From Strigops habroptila (taxonomy: Eukaryota; Chordata; Aves; Psittaciformes; Psittacidae): a stretch of DNA of 64,000 bases. Position 1 is the stretch's first letter. Each line of letters starts with the position of its first letter. The position numbers and the translations under genes are program-made. The notes under the pieces are model-generated. The model was not told the DNA's origin and did no database searches. It saw only the letters and a list, made by a program, of their open reading frames with translations. Of this stretch, positions 52,054 through 63,502 are shown in pieces. The stretch is taken from contig NC_044277.2 of the NCBI RefSeq assembly GCF_004027225.2, forward strand, positions 134,136,057-134,200,056. Direction: 5' to 3'.

Positions 52054-52360
52054 TGGTATAAAGGCCTCGACAAAACTGAACTAGACAAAATGTGCAGACG
52101 CTTTATTTGGCATGGAAAGAAACCAAGGACACGGCCCTGCTAGGGTTGCAAAAATAAAAAGAGTATGGAGAACTTGGCCTTCCTCAGTGGAAACTCGACA
52201 TTTGGGTGGCCCCGCTGCAGCCTGTGTGGGGCTGGCAGTCATTGTCTCTGAATGAAGAGGCTGGCTTAACCTGGATCGCTATCAAATCCTCCCTCCGTGA
52301 GACCGTGCATTTGGCAGAGGTACTGACAGAAATTCTCTGGCTGAGAAAGTGCAATCAAAT
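52054..52360 (+). mobile_element. L1-like LINE ORF2 C-terminal relic
   Basis: The frame from about 52065 reads DKMCRRFIWHGKKPRTR, then after a shift of frame near 52140 continues LPQWKLDIWVAPLQPVWGWQ and further to about EILWLRKCNQIL. This order (LD-x-FIW-x-GKKPR, LQK-x-KE-x-GGLGLP-like, W then a Trp-rich stretch) is the segment after the reverse transcriptase of vertebrate L1-type elements. At least one frameshift and an in-frame stop show it is dead. No flanking parts (5' ORF2, poly-A) could be assigned. It is not CR1, whose ORF2 lacks this block. Limits are approximate. Confidence 0.65.
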
Positions 52361-55300
52361 CCTGTTAGCCATAATATCTTGAGAAGGGGGTCTGTTAGTT
52401 TCAAACACTGAGAAAGTTTGACTGCGGTTGTTTGGCATTTTCTCCGGTTGCTGATTTATTTGAATTCTCCTTCAGTTATAAAAATCCCAGACCTGAAAAA
52501 ACTATCAAGTAAGAAAAGAAAAAAGGATTTGCAAGGGTCAGAGTGTTTTGTAGGGACTACATTAAATTCTTCCAGTGTGTACCTTCCATACATCATCCCT
52601 CACTTGCTGTGTGTACAGGGGATAACCATGCAGCCCTAACCACTAGGTTACTTGCTAGGTTTACTGAGCAAGAGACAAGTTCTCAGGTTAATGCCTGACC
52701 CAACAGCTGGGGTAGGGAGAAACCCCTTTCTCCCAGAAGCAGGAGGAGGTGGGCCCTGAACCAGCACATCCTCCCAGGCTGCCCCACCACCAAGCGCTGT
52801 CGTACAAGTGTGCATACAGAGCAAATCCAATAGGAAGGGCTTACGCATCAGCCTTCTCTGCTGCTCACCTTGCTTCCACAGCAAAACTACATCCCTACCT
52901 TGCTATGCAGCTTGCAGCGGAGGAGTAGGGGCCACAGAAACACATTTTGATGCCCAAGGCAGGATGTCAGCTTGGTGTACTGTCACCTGCTCTCCCCTGG
53001 GCCTTATGTCAAGGGATATTAAAAACACAGTCTTGGTTCCAGGTCAAAGGACTGCTTAAACTTCATGAACCATCCCTGGCAGGAGCATGTTTTGCTGCTT
53101 GCCACATCCTTTTCACAGTCATATGAGGGGCTGCATTTGCCCACCAGTGTCCCACTGTGAGCCATCCCAGAGTTTGGGAATTTTGCTGTTTGTCTCAACA
53201 AGAAATGGATTAAGTTCCTCACTCCACAGCTTTTACTTGCCCAAGGAAAGCTTGCAGGCTATGACCCCGGGCTGTCTGCAAAGCCTGTCAAGAACCATTT
53301 GTGTATGGAAAGTGCAGCAGCAAATATCACAGTTAAGGCTAAAAGGCAACTCTATGCCAAACTCATTCTAGGTCACTGACTTCCTAAGGGTATTCTTCCA
53401 AGAAATAGCTTTATCTTGAGTAGTTCTGCATGAGGAGAGAGACTGTGAGTTACAATTAACCCCTTCTTCAAAAGGAAAAGCAAGAGTTCTTCACTCTATC
53501 ACATTTATCACTCATGATTTATTCAGGATAAGACTTTGCCCCCTTAACCTTACCCTTACCCAGGCCAGTATCAGAAAATCTATCCATTAGGTGCAGGGCA
53601 GCGCTGGGGATGGAATGGGACCAAGGAGACCCTTGGTCTGCCCTGGGACAGTCAGTTCTGCTCTGATGGACTTAACTGGTTTGCTGCCACAGCTCACCTC
53701 AGCCTCTAGGACAGCAGCTTTCTTTACTGGCTCTGAAATGGCACTCTAAGAGTTGGTTTGTCTGTATCTCTGTCTCCTGACTGTTTCCATATCTAAATTC
53801 AAAGTCTGGTTCTCCTTATCAAGCTAAGGGATGTACACCAGAATCCACCAACATGGTAATACCTCTGCACTGCACGGGGCGGGGGGGTGGGTCACAGAAG
53901 CCTCCACATAACAGAAGTCAAATGTATTCTACCACAATGACAGAAGAGGTAGGATAATGTAGGGTTCATACTTTTATCTACTTTTTTCTGTATTTAAGCC
54001 ACGACAGGACATTAATCTTAAAATCTGTTACAAGCTACGAAATCAGTTCTCTGTCACGGTATGATACAAAATGGTACATTTGTGTTGCAGTACACAAAGC
54101 TCTGCTGGAGCTCACCAGTCTTGCTATTGTCTGAAAGACAGAATAAATACCAGACAATATTTACACTGGCTTTGCATGAGTACATGATTTCCACAGAAAG
54201 AAGCAGCAATGGGCCTATGATCAGAGAGAGGCAGAAATGAGAACTGTTGAGCAGTATCTACCTCAATGGATTAAATAACAAATAAAACCCCAAACAACCT
54301 CTCATGAAAAATCTAATTTTTCCTAGGGCATGTGAAATACTTATTCCTCCTAAGATTATACCAGAAACTCATATTCTGTAAACACCATAGGACTACACAC
54401 CAGAGATCATGCTCAGAAATGCTGCAGCTATTTAGTGTTCAGGTGAACTGGGATAACTTTTACTTGAAGTAACGAGTGTGTCAGAAAAGCTGTTTTCCGA
54501 CTACAACTGAGACCAAAGTAAAAACATTTACTATGGAGCAGAAAGAGCCCAAAGAGGGCACTGAAGGAGTGACTTATGGGTCAGTGTATTGCCAGCTCCT
54601 GTCGGTTTTACCCCGAGTCTTGTGATAGTTGGATCATTTCCTAGAGCAACAGCTTCAGCATTCAAACAACACAATAAGGATCTTGGCTTTGACTTAAAAG
54701 TAAAAAATGACCACCACACAACAGAAAAGAAAATCTTGGTAGCAAAATGAAAACACAATCCCCAAAAGCTTCAGTATGAAATAATAAATTTCAAATACTT
54801 TTCTAATACTACTATTTTAAGACAAACTTGGGATCTTCAGGGGCCCAACTCATAAATTTTGAAAGCCTGGTTTCAGCAACATCAATGAGCTGAGTGAAAA
54901 TCTGTCAGGGAAGTGGGAAAAAAATCTGCATTAATCACAACAACTGAAAATATGGGAGAGAGCAAACAGAGAAGATGCTTAGGTAACTACATATATATGG
55001 GGCAAATACTCATTAAGTTACTACTTAATTACTACTCTGTGAATGCAAATTAAATCATGGCATAAGATCATAATACTCATGAGTTAGTCTAGTTGCTTCC
55101 TTCAGAAATGTTTCACAGCATGACCTGTTATCTGGGTGTCCCAAAAGCTTCCTTTTCAATTACACAGCTGCCAACAGCAATATCACACATATTTCAAATT
55201 ATTCCCTTAGATCACCATATACCAGCAGAGCTCTTCCCCTCCCCAAAGAACACCAAAAATGAGGGCAAACATTGAAAGTGAAGAGAAAGGGCTCGGAGGG

Positions 55301-58300
55301 CTATTTCTGCCTCAGAGCATGTCGGTGGACACTGTGATCAAGCTTTTGCCTCAAGAAAAAAGATAAAACTCGGAGGAAGAGCACTCTAAAGAACTCCGAG
55401 AGCCCCACCTTCTGCTTCACCTGGTTAAAGGGCCAGATTTGCATGCTGCAGCACATAACCTAATGTAGAAAATACCAGTTGGGTATTTTAGAGAGGCAAT
55501 TCTTACAGTAGCTACGGTGCCTGCCTGCTCGGCTGGATGACGGCACTGCTGGCTGGGGCAGCGCTGCTGCTGACCTTGGAGCACCCCGAGCCTTCAGAGC
55601 GAGCTTCTCCTGGGTGGCTGTGCCCAGCCGCAGGGTAAGCAGCACGGCAGTGATCTCCCATGTGACAGGAAGCCTGCGTGGAGCGGTGAGCTGCCAAGAA
55701 TTCTGGAGAGGTGACCTGGCATGCAAACAGATGGAGATGGTGAAGGCAAGGGGTGGGAAAGAGCGATGGCAGGTCACTTAAGCTTTACCCTTTCAACTAG
55801 TCCCTTTTGACACACTTCCTCCCATGCTGCAGGTGACACTGACAGCTGTTTTCCAGCTCAGCACAGCGGCTGTCACTCGTTGCCTCTGTCACTCATAAGG
55901 TTTGACAAGTGAGCCCAGCACCTTCAACGTTACACAGGAGCCTCCCTGTCTCCTCCATGCCACAGCTACTATGGAGAGACATTAAGAAATCAGCATCTTA
56001 AGTTACCATGAAGCAGAATCAAAGCTATGACCTAGCTAACTATAAAGATAAAGCAATCCACAAGCAACTATACTGGGACAAAATCGCAGCAAACATTTGT
56101 TACTACACTAAATATCTTCATAAATCCTATTTGTAAAAACATTTCAAGAAGTTTTCAGGGTAACAAATACCTGTCCCTACAGTTAGCCTGATCTGAACAT
56201 TAAACTGGAATAGAGGAGAGATGGAAATGTGGAAACTGTTTTTCTTACGTGACAATACATAGTTGTCAGTTCACTTTCTTAACTGGAATCTTGGTGGTTT
56301 ATTTGAAGTCAATCAGTATCTGCTTCTTGGTGAATAGACTCAGTAATCTATGTAATGATCTGTATTACATTGATTATAGATTTATTACATGCTCCTCAAA
56401 GAACATCTTCTTTTTGATTGGTGCTGAGAATCAAAATTAAAAGTGGCGATGGAGGGAAGAACTGTCAAGGTATTTACATCAGGGTCCTTCAGAACATCAT
56501 GACTTCCCCCGCATACAGACAAATGGAACAAGTGCCACATCTGAAGTTGGTGGCCTAATGACCTCAGCTCTTGGAGGTCCAGGGTCTCTGTCATGACTTC
56601 TCGAGCAACTATTCAAGACTAATCATGTATGCCACTGACATACAGGCACAATGAGACAAAAGTACATGACCTTCTCAGCAAGTTTCTTTGAAATGCAAAG
56701 AATCTGACTGCTCGGAGAAGCAGAGCCTCTTTAGATTAATGAAGAGCAAATTCCATTTCTTCTCATGAAATCGTTGCCAGTTTATTACTTGTTTTCAAAA
56801 TTATCTGGGAGTTTAGTGTTGTTTAACAGCATTGGCAATTTTAGAGCTTAAGTATCTGAAATTGATCATAAGTTGTTCCACCCTCTCTAATCTCTAGTAA
56901 ACACAACTTACTCCATTAACATTCATGTGATATTGTTTTCATCACACTAGACTCCTCTGCGCAGAGTCAAGGACCTAATCAAATACATAATCAATCAACC
57001 TGCTTGTCAGATACAAACAGCAAGCAAAAGACTTCTTTGTGTCCTACACAATTGCCTTTTTAGAAAACAAGTGAACCATTGCTCTCAAGAACATGCAATA
57101 CACAAGTAATGCATAAGGGGCCTGCATGCTGCCTGTGGTGCTGTGAAGAAACCTTGTGACTAAATTCCACAAGAGGAACATTTCTGACGAGTTCCTTGGA
57201 TTGCCCTGACTGGTGTTTTGGAATTATACAGTATGGAATTTTCTATAAAGCTGACTGTGGTCACTGGAGTCAAAAGCTTCTCACAAGTTAACAAAAGACA
57301 AAAGTGGGCAGCTCTTTGGCTTTAACATCACTGAGCTCTCACGAACTCTGTTGCTACAGAATTCCACTCCTTTCTGAGCAGCAGGGAAAGCAACAAAACA
57401 GTTCAACAGTTTTTAAACATCTCAGATTCCCAAACAGCAACAAGAAGAGAGATACATGACATCCATCCTCATTTTGCCTCCTTTTTTGGGGGGGGACAGC
57501 AACTACTGTCTTGAGATTCTCAAGATGCTGCAATGAGACTGAGTTGGAAGCAATTTATGTGGGCAGATGTGGCGACATCCTTTCCTAACAGCATCGCCAC
57601 AATACTTTTCTGTTGTTATGCTGTAAAAAAGCTCCAGAAAAGCAAACATAACGCATACTTACAAAAGCTTTGATATATACTATGTAACCAAATAATTTTA
57701 ATGTGCATGTATATTGCATTATACAACTTGGATCCTATTCATACTTGCGAAGAGCACGCTTATCATGAACTTTAAGCACTGACAGTCCCAACTGATGTTA
57801 TGAAGTAACTAATTCTGCTAAAATTACTGCTTAAAAAGCTACTACCTGTATTTTAGACGAGTAGGGAACACTACAGAGAATCACTTCAAAGCTTCTATTA
57901 GCACATGCCAAGTAAAATTCAACTGATAAACACTTTTTACAACCAGGTGGGAATTCAACATTATGGCGTATAAATGCATCTCTATGCAAGTTTCGTAAGA
58001 GTCTTTATGACAGTGCCTTACCTTCATTATAAACATTAAATCCAGCCAACTTACTTCTGTAAAATCCAGGCACCTTTAGAGATGCTAAACCTTGCAATTT
58101 CTTTTGATGTAGTTACGTCAGAGTAGAAATTCCCTGATGTCTCATTTGAAACTTACTCAGTTTTATGTAGAATACTTGTGCAAAAATCCTTAATATATTC
58201 ATGCAATAGAAATTTGAATAGAGATTAAATAGGGTTCCTGTAAATTTGCTTTATAGCATCTATTAATAGACTGAAACACTTTATTAACTAACCTGAAGAA

Positions 58301-58420
58301 ATTCCAGTATCACACAATCACAGAGTCCATGAATCATTACCACAGCAGCAACTCAACACCTCTGGAAATCACTGCGGTTGGTGCACAAACAGAATAAGCA
58401 ATGGTCCATTATAACCGCTG
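52361..58420. other. Intergenic DNA between convergent GALNT15 and DPH3, right part
   Basis: No gene recognised. It contains G-rich tracts near 53877-53893 and 57487-57495. Sequence at 52640-53060 is relatively GC-rich with open frames on both strands but without any family signature. Confidence 0.5.
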
Positions 58421-58437
58421 GTGGAGTCTTAAATATC

Positions 58438-58443
58438 TTTATT
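58438..58443 (-). terminator. Distal poly(A) signal of DPH3
   Basis: AATAAA on the - strand with a T/GT-rich stretch just downstream. Confidence 0.5.
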
Positions 58444-58603
58444 TAAATAGACAAAATAAATATTTGGTAAGAGATAGCTAACCAGAGTACCACAGCTGTT
58501 TGGGTTTTTTTTGAAGCACAGATACCAAAGTAACGTGAGTGCCACCTCCTGGTTTAAGCATGAAAACACTCTGGGTTGTGCACTTCCACCTGAAGGGTGT
58601 AGT

Positions 58604-58609
58604 TTTATT
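58604..58609 (-). terminator. Proximal poly(A) signal of DPH3
   Basis: AATAAA on the - strand about 1 kb after the stop codon, preceded on that strand by a purine-rich stretch. Confidence 0.35.
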
Positions 58610-59597
58610 TTCTCCCCCCTCTTTAAAAAAAAATAAAAAATTAGACTGTTCATCTTCGACATTCACAGAACGTTGAAAGAACAAAAATAATTAAACACCA
58701 GAAATTAGTAAGTCTTGTTTATCTTTAGTGCCTGGAGCAAAAATAACTATATAAATCTGCACAAGTATTTTCCCCAAATTTCACTTCACAGATGTCAAAT
58801 CCTACTAAAACATATGAATGACCGTAATTTTAAATAAATATTTAAATGCAGTGGCTTGAAGTGGTCTTGGTGTCAATATACTTTGGAGTATATTTTTCCA
58901 ACTCCTTTTTACCCTAAAAAACTCCTTTTTATCGCTGAAGTGGGTGCATCTCCCATCCAGGAGATCACAGAACCTCACAAAGGAATTTAGTAAATGCACT
59001 ACTACAAATGGCACAAAGAACTGCAGCCCCATTTGTATTTGCTGCGACAGTCAAATCACAAAGTTGTTGAGAAAATAAGGGCACATTACAGTCCACTTTG
59101 AGTTCAAGTACGAGCCCACATCCTGGGTGCTACCACGCTGTGTCAAAGTGGTAATTCGGTATGGCATCACATCCTATGGACTTCTAAGTTTTGTTTCCCA
59201 GGATTTCAGCTCTCTGCACCACTTCACACTGGTATATGCCCACACAAACTCTTCTTTCCTCCACAGGCTAAGAAGCCACTGCTAGGCAAATGTTGTGATT
59301 TCACAACCCCGCACACTTCTATATATTGATTTGCTGTCATAATTCAATCACAATCCTCAAGTCTTCCGGAATACCTATGGCAACTCATACAATTTTAAAA
59401 TGTAAACCCCCTTTGAACAAAAACCATTCACGTGCTTTATGTCCCAGCAAATTCTTATTCAAATTATGAAGAGAGCCAGTTATTGCACTTTTATCTCACA
59501 GCAGCGAGCACTTCCAGGAGCAGGACCATGTCTCTTTCCGAAGTTGCCATCCCTGTATTTTGTTATGCTAAAGCAGTAGCAGTTCATGATGTGTTCG

Positions 59598-59663
59598 TCA
59601 GCACTTTATCAATTCCTTGTTTGTCAGTGGTTCTGCAACGACTTCATCACGCATGAACTGCTC
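59598..59663 (-). CDS. DPH3: DPH3 coding exon 3
   Basis: Encodes residues 62-82, [20 protein letters not shown] then C and TGA. The acceptor on the - strand is gctgtctttag. The NKEL-K-C end matches the family. Confidence 0.93.
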   Translation of the reverse strand, partial: EQFMRDEVVAEPLTNKELIKC

Positions 59664-60466
59664 CTAAAGACAGCAAGAAGAGTTTTAGTTGATCTTCATT
59701 ATTTCTGGAGCTCACCTCCCCCAAAAGACACCAGATACCAACTTTGTTTTCTAGCCTGGATGTAACTGCTATGAATCTGTCTCCCAAACCAAGAAAGCCA
59801 CAACATGCCTACTAGATAAGAAAAACAACTAGGCTGTCTGACAGCATCACAGATACATCTATGCTAGAGTCACAGACAGATCTCAGCATGGCAGAGATTG
59901 TTTTGCCAGTGTTCCACCCCACGCTCACCTAAGCGGCATACTTTAAACCTCAAACACGACAGAGGAAGGAGACCAGCAAAACAGAGATAAAGCAGGGGCC
60001 GCAGCCACAAACGACAGGCCCACAGCCTCACACAACCCTACCCCGTGCGCACCAGCTGCTTCTAACAGCCGCCGCGCCCTCCTCAGGGCAGGGCAGGGCG
60101 GGCCGGAACGCGGCTCGGCGGGGGGGCAGCAGGCCGCGCCGTGCCCCGCAGCCCTCACCCCGCACCCACCTGGTCGTAAATGACGCGCAGGATCAGGGAG
60201 CAGCTGGGGCAGGTGGCCACGTCCTCGCCGTTCTCCAGGTCCTCCTGCAAAAGCCGCGGGACAGCAGTCACCGACCCGCCGCCTGCCCGCAGCCCCCGCG
60301 GCCTAACGCCGTTCCCCCCGCTCCCGCCGCCTCGCGGTCCCTGCGCGGCCGCCGTTACCCGGGTGATGAGGAAGCGGTCCCCGCAGGGGCACGGGTAGCT
60401 GTAGGTCTCGGTCTCCTCATCGTACTCGAAGTCCTCGATCTCCACCTCATCGTGGAACACCGACAT
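59598..60466 (-). CDS. DPH3: DPH3: diphthamide biosynthesis protein 3 (three coding exons)
   Basis: A small CSL-type zinc-finger protein that binds iron and donates electrons to the DPH1-DPH2 radical enzyme in the first step of diphthamide formation on elongation factor 2. In yeast (Kti11) it also serves tRNA modification through Elongator. Exons in transcript order: 60466-60359, 60244-60170, 59663-59598. They join in frame to 82 residues plus stop, the same length as human DPH3. It begins [17 protein letters not shown]; metal ligands are C26 and C28 (PCPCGD) and C48 and C51 (TCPSC), and it ends TNKELIKC. The frame stays open upstream of the chosen ATG in GC-rich sequence, but the conserved N-terminus begins at MSVF. 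The promoter is shared with the divergent OXNAD1 side. The C-terminal third is the most diverged part compared with human. Confidence 0.95.
60170..60244 (-). CDS. DPH3: DPH3 coding exon 2
   Basis: Encodes residues 37-61: [19 protein letters not shown] then RVIYDQ, with the second metal-binding pair C48/C51. Acceptor cttttgcag, donor gtgggt, on the - strand. Confidence 0.96.
60359..60466 (-). CDS. DPH3: DPH3 coding exon 1
   Basis: Encodes residues 1-36 ([15 protein letters not shown] to GDRFLITR), including the first metal-binding pair C26/C28. The donor is gtaacg on the - strand. Intron 1 is only 114 bases. Confidence 0.95.
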
Positions 60467-60492
60467 GGCGCCGGCCGCAGCGCCGGGACGCG

Positions 60493-60499
60493 CCGGAAG
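60493..60499 (+). promoter_or_regulatory. ETS-family binding motif in the DPH3 promoter
   Basis: CCGGAAG, 27 bases upstream of the DPH3 start codon. An ETS site at the corresponding place is known in the human DPH3-OXNAD1 promoter, where it is recurrently altered in skin cancers. Confidence 0.6.
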
Positions 60500-60512
60500 C
60501 GGCGCGCGGAAC

Positions 60513-60522
60513 GGGGCGGGGC
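60513..60522 (+). promoter_or_regulatory. GC box (Sp1-type)
   Basis: GGGGCGGGGC just beyond the ETS motif, in the gap from which divergent transcription would start. Confidence 0.55.
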
Positions 60523-61125
60523 GAGAGCCCGGCGGGACGGGATGTGGCGGCGGGTAGGGGCGCGGCGGGGCCGGGGCCGTTAGGGTCGGGTCGGGCGAGG
60601 GGGGCTGTGGGACCCCTCTCGTCTGCCCGCTCCCCACAGCCGGACACCCTGCGCCGCCCCTGGGGCCGGTGCCGCCGCCCTTTCCGAGCGGTGCCCGCCG
60701 TTTCTCGGCTCTGCCGGCTCCTCGGCCGGGCGGCGCGGCGCGGGGCTCCGTGGTGGCTGAGGCGGCGCGGCGGGGTACAGCCGCGACCTTGTCCTTCCGC
60801 TCGTCCCGGGCCGCAGCGGTCCAGCTGCCTTAGTGCTGCCCGCTTCGGCCGAGCGCGGGCTTGTCCCGTGCTTCACACACACAGACCTCGTGTGCTCCTT
60901 CCTGAGGGGTCAAGGGGAGAAGCTGCTCGGTGGTGACCTGCAGGAGGGACAGTTTGTCCAGGCCGTGCCTCCTACCGGTCTGTGTGCATGCCCTCGGTGG
61001 AAGATTTCCTATCCCGCTTGCTTAAGTGTGTTTGCTTCCCCCTCAGCGCTCACTTGCCGTAGTTTATGTACTAATTTTGTCTTCGGTGTGGTGCAGGTTA
61101 ACTAAAAGTAACTTTCTCCCTTCAG

Positions 61126-61206
61126 ATACTGATGTAGGACTGAGGAAAAGAAGAGATGCAGTTCTAGATCTCAAGTGACATTAACCCAGGGCCAGTGGGT
61201 CAGAGG
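61126..61206 (+). other. OXNAD1: Candidate non-coding 5' exon of OXNAD1
   Basis: Preceded by a strong acceptor (ctttctcccttcag) and followed by a strong donor (agagg then gtaagg). The 81 bases between hold only very short upstream frames (ATG TAG; ATG CAG TTC TAG), which suits a 5' untranslated exon. Orientation and place fit OXNAD1, expected downstream of the DPH3 promoter. No exon resembling the OXNAD1 coding start is present in the window, so the gene symbol rests on synteny. Confidence 0.3.
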
Positions 61207-63502
61207 GTAAGGAGAATTGAGTGAGTTGCTTGATTTTAATTTTAAGTGAGGAGAAGGAGTCATACAAAAGTAGCACCCATTTCTCTCTGTGGAGCAAAGG
61301 AAGAAAGGGAGTATTTGGAGTGGCTATTTCTGTAAGGGCTTGGGTAAGAAGAGAGTAGAAGGGAGAACATCCCACTGGGCAGGAGCTTGGGAGGCTGAAG
61401 CACTGCGCTTCTTGAAGGGCAGGGGGTTACCAAAGAGCTGTATGAGCAAAGAACATTGCAGAGGTGACATGGGGGAGAGGCTGTTCATGTTTTGTAAAGG
61501 CATGACTCAGGTTTGTGTATGGTAGAGGAGAACCAGGGTTCATTAAAAGAGATTTTGAAATGTATTACTTGCAGAGTAAAAATTACAACTGATTTTTATT
61601 GTGACTTTCAGGATTTGAGCATGATTGATGATAATGTAAATGGAACAAGTATATTGAGCTATGGTTCATGAGTTAATTTAGGGTAGAGTCTCACTCTTAA
61701 AATAGTCTGTATCAATAGGATCTTTCGGCTCTGACTTCGGAGTTGTAGCTGCTACAGTAAAATAAGGCCGACGTGTTTTGTTTTCAGTGTTATGTATTGA
61801 TATTGAACTTTTGTTTGGCTGGGGTTTTTTACATTTTCATGTGTAGAACTGAACATATTTGCTTCCTCAAGTGGTAGCAGGGGAAATTAAAATGAGGCCG
61901 GCCTTAAGTGACTGTCAACCCTGGCAGCAGCATTAAACTAAATATGTGAAATACACAAATCGAGAATCTTTGCTTGGATTTTAAAGTTAGGCCACTTAAT
62001 TTACCAGCAGATGTCGCTGCATTTAGGAGCAATTAACTGCAGAAGGGTTTTGAAGGATTTGAAAATAAATACAAAAAAGGAATTAATTAAATTTTCTCAT
62101 TCCTTTGCCCCTGAAGCAAGGCATCAGACCTTATGTGATTCATTTTGATGTTGTGGTGATTTAATTAAAGTCATGGCTCTTCGTGTAAACAGCTTACATA
62201 AGAATGACCACTTTCAAATCTGGTTCATTTTCACTTTGAATTAGTTAATGTGGTAGAGTGAAAAGCTTGAAAACATCAATCAAAAGCCAGAAGCCTAAAA
62301 AAAGTATAATTTAGGTGGATATAACCAAGATATGCTACCTAAAAGACTCCAGATCATAAAATGATCTCATGATCTTAGAGTGATGTTTGAGCACACTGGG
62401 TTTACAGACTGAACTTTCTGAGATAGGAATGTGATTTCTTCATTGGATGTATACTTTTTCTTGTTAAAATATTTTAAGATTGTTAATACTTTTGTTATCA
62501 ACAGCTTCTGCACATTTGTGTGTAGAAAGTGCCAAAGTATTTTGTTTAAATAGAGTACTCTGTATATGCTGTGGGAAAAATAATTTTGCTCACTGGTGGT
62601 AGAATAATTTTAAGTACTTCTGCTTTGGAAAGTTGCAAGTTGCTGTGGAATTAAATGCTAAAAAGCTATTAAAAATTATGGGCAGTTAAAAGCTGCAGGA
62701 AGTACTTAGGCTTGAAAGTAGGCATTTTGAGCAGTTACAGTAAATGTGTTCCATTTCTGAGCAGCCTGATTTATGAAAGCTCTGCCTCCCGTTTGTACAT
62801 GATTACAAACAGACAAATTACTGAGTGACCAGCCAATGCAGCTGTTAGTGAAAGCCCAGAGAGTATAGGCCTGATTAGTTAAACAAGCTGGATCATTGCC
62901 ATTTCAGAGGATTCAAGATGAAAAACAAAAACATTTTGAAAATAAATTACATGCTTTAAAATAATGTGGGAAAGGACATTTAACTGGAAGTAAAAGATTA
63001 AGAGTGCTTTAAAGAAGCAATGGACTGCATCATAGAAATAATATAATTTGATAGGTGGTGATAATATGATAGAGAATCATGCTAATCCACTTTAGGAAAA
63101 ACAAAGGCAGATTTACAGGCAATGAGAAATACCTCTTGGCTCACTAGTAACCTATTGCTACACCTTGTAAATGAGGAGTATTTCTGACTTAGTTTGGATA
63201 TTGTACATGTCAGTTTCCCTGTCAGAGCTGTATTTGAGCATGCAGTTTTGAAGCTTCACACCATGTGTCCATTGTAGTGCATGTAAGTCTCTGCCACTTG
63301 CTTAACTGGTTAGAAGTGTAAGTATTATGTAGGATATTTGGAAGAATGAGGGATTTACGTGTTTCTAAATAAACCTGTAAACAAAAAGTTTTATTTAATG
63401 TTTGTAAAATTTTCCAACCAGAACCCTTTCTTTACCAATAGAAAGGGAATGCATATTCAGCGTTTTATCTTCTTTAAAACATGAATATTGTTTGAGTGTT
63501 TA
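61207..63502. other. AT-rich DNA, probably OXNAD1 intron
   Basis: No exon or named repeat recognised. If the OXNAD1 transcription unit starts at the 60.5 kb CpG island, this is its first or second intron. Confidence 0.4.

Larger units (their letters stand above)
58421..59597 (-). other. DPH3: DPH3 3' untranslated region (inferred extent)
   Basis: On the - strand after the DPH3 stop, AATAAA signals occur at 58604-58609 and 58438-58443 (TTTATT on +). The farther one is followed by T/GT-rich sequence (ttgcttattctgtttgtgca on the - strand), so a 3' UTR of roughly 1.2 kb is likely, as an inference. Confidence 0.5.
60010..60870. promoter_or_regulatory. CpG island: bidirectional promoter of DPH3 and (by synteny) OXNAD1
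   Basis: Dense CpG from about 60.0 to 60.87 kb covers the first two DPH3 exons and the sequence upstream. It includes an ETS-type site (CCGGAAG, 60493-60499) and a GC box (GGGGCGGGGC, 60513-60522). There is no TATA box. In human, DPH3 and OXNAD1 are transcribed divergently from one such island. Open frames through it (for example 60544-60936 on +) have no stop because of base composition and do not resemble OXNAD1. Confidence 0.8.

Noticed and set aside
60544-60936. 130-codon open frame on + as OXNAD1 coding start
   Set aside because: Composition-driven frame in the CpG island. It does not resemble the OXNAD1 N-terminus or its FAD/NAD-binding domains, and no donor site fits its end.
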